Below, one piece after another: positions 5,128 to 5,253 of a stretch of 5,253 nt of DNA. Source of the stretch: UBA509 sp038729325 (GTDB lineage Archaea; Thermoplasmatota; Thermoplasmata; Thermoplasmatales; Thermoplasmataceae); NCBI GenBank assembly GCA_038729325.1, contig JAVYSG010000078.1, positions 1-5,253 on the forward strand. The letters are read 5' to 3'. Both the position numbers and the translations under genes were made by a program. Numbering within the stretch: the first letter of the stretch is position 1; each line of letters begins with the position of its first letter. The notes under the pieces are model-generated. The model was not told the origin of the DNA and ran no database searches. It was given only the letters and a program-made list of their open reading frames with translations.

Positions 5128-5253
5128 ATGGGAAGCAAGAATATTTCAATTTCGGATGAAGCATATTCCAGACTGAAGAAATTCAAAGGAAGAAACGAAA
5201 GCTTTACCGACGTAATCAACAGACTGACTAACAAGGTATCTCTTCTCGACCTA
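5128..5253 (+). CDS. vapB: VapB-type antitoxin, cut by the window end
   Basis: The first 42 codons encode MGSKNISISDEAYSRLKKFK, then GRNESFTDVINRLTNKVSLLDL. This closely follows the archaeal VapB (UPF0330/VAPB_antitox) pattern: an N-terminal strand 'xNISISDEAYxRLK', then 'ESFTDVINRLT', i.e. a compact DNA-binding dimer domain, with the PIN-toxin-binding tail beyond the window. VapB neutralises a VapC PIN-domain ribonuclease, expected immediately downstream. An 18-bp palindrome directly upstream is a likely autoregulatory site. The start ATG at 5128 is the only good one and gives the family's usual N-terminus. Confidence 0.9.
   Translation, partial: MGSKNISISDEAYSRLKKFKGRNESFTDVINRLTNKVSLLDL

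Noticed and set aside
1..5253. CRISPR array, tRNA, rRNA or riboswitch
   Set aside because: No regularly spaced repeats, no tRNA-like cloverleaf and no rRNA segments were recognised.

Overview
The window looks like accessory, mobile-element-rich DNA from an archaeon, most likely a member of the Thermoplasmatales (Ferroplasma/Cuniculiplasma-like acidophiles). The reasons are a VapB antitoxin of the archaeal UPF0330 type, frequent AGG/AGA/ATA codons, TATA-like boxes sitting about 25 bases from start codons (leaderless style), ATGA gene overlaps, and archaeal-flavoured ISL3 and IS200 transposase remnants. The taxonomic call is inference from these traits, not from a marker gene.

Layout. (1) Positions 1-614 carry an unrecognised gene relic in one plus-strand frame, interrupted by three stops. 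(2) Positions 601-1475 form a tight three-gene plus-strand operon: a small unknown protein, a probable antitoxin and a RelE/ParE-fold toxin. (3) Positions 1476-1523 hold one copy of a diverged 48-bp repeat, directly followed by (4) an inactivated ISL3-family insertion sequence (about 1532-2845) with imperfect terminal inverted repeats and a transposase carrying two stops and one frameshift. (5) Positions 2847-3146 contain a minus-strand coding fragment next to the element and a scrap resembling an IS5-type transposase. (6) Positions 3190-3384 encode an intact small zinc-ribbon protein with its own TATA-like promoter. (7) Positions 3476-3836 (minus) are a badly decayed IS200 tnpA that has lost its HUH region. 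(8) Positions 3913-4432 (minus) are a pseudogene for a two-TM surface protein, abutting divergently (9) a plus-strand membrane-protein pair at 4431-4772 and 4769-5081; the second is broken and contains the other copy of the 48-bp repeat. (10) The window ends inside a vapB antitoxin gene (5128 onward), preceded by a perfect 18-bp palindrome.

The picture is a genome 'graveyard'. At least five former genes or elements are broken, while the apparently intact genes are the toxin-antitoxin operon, the zinc-ribbon gene, one small membrane protein and the start of a second toxin-antitoxin module. The least explained items are the unknown first gene of the toxin-antitoxin operon, the repeat shared between the two toxin-antitoxin neighbourhoods, and the broken membrane-protein cluster at 3913-5081. 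No RNA gene or CRISPR array was seen.
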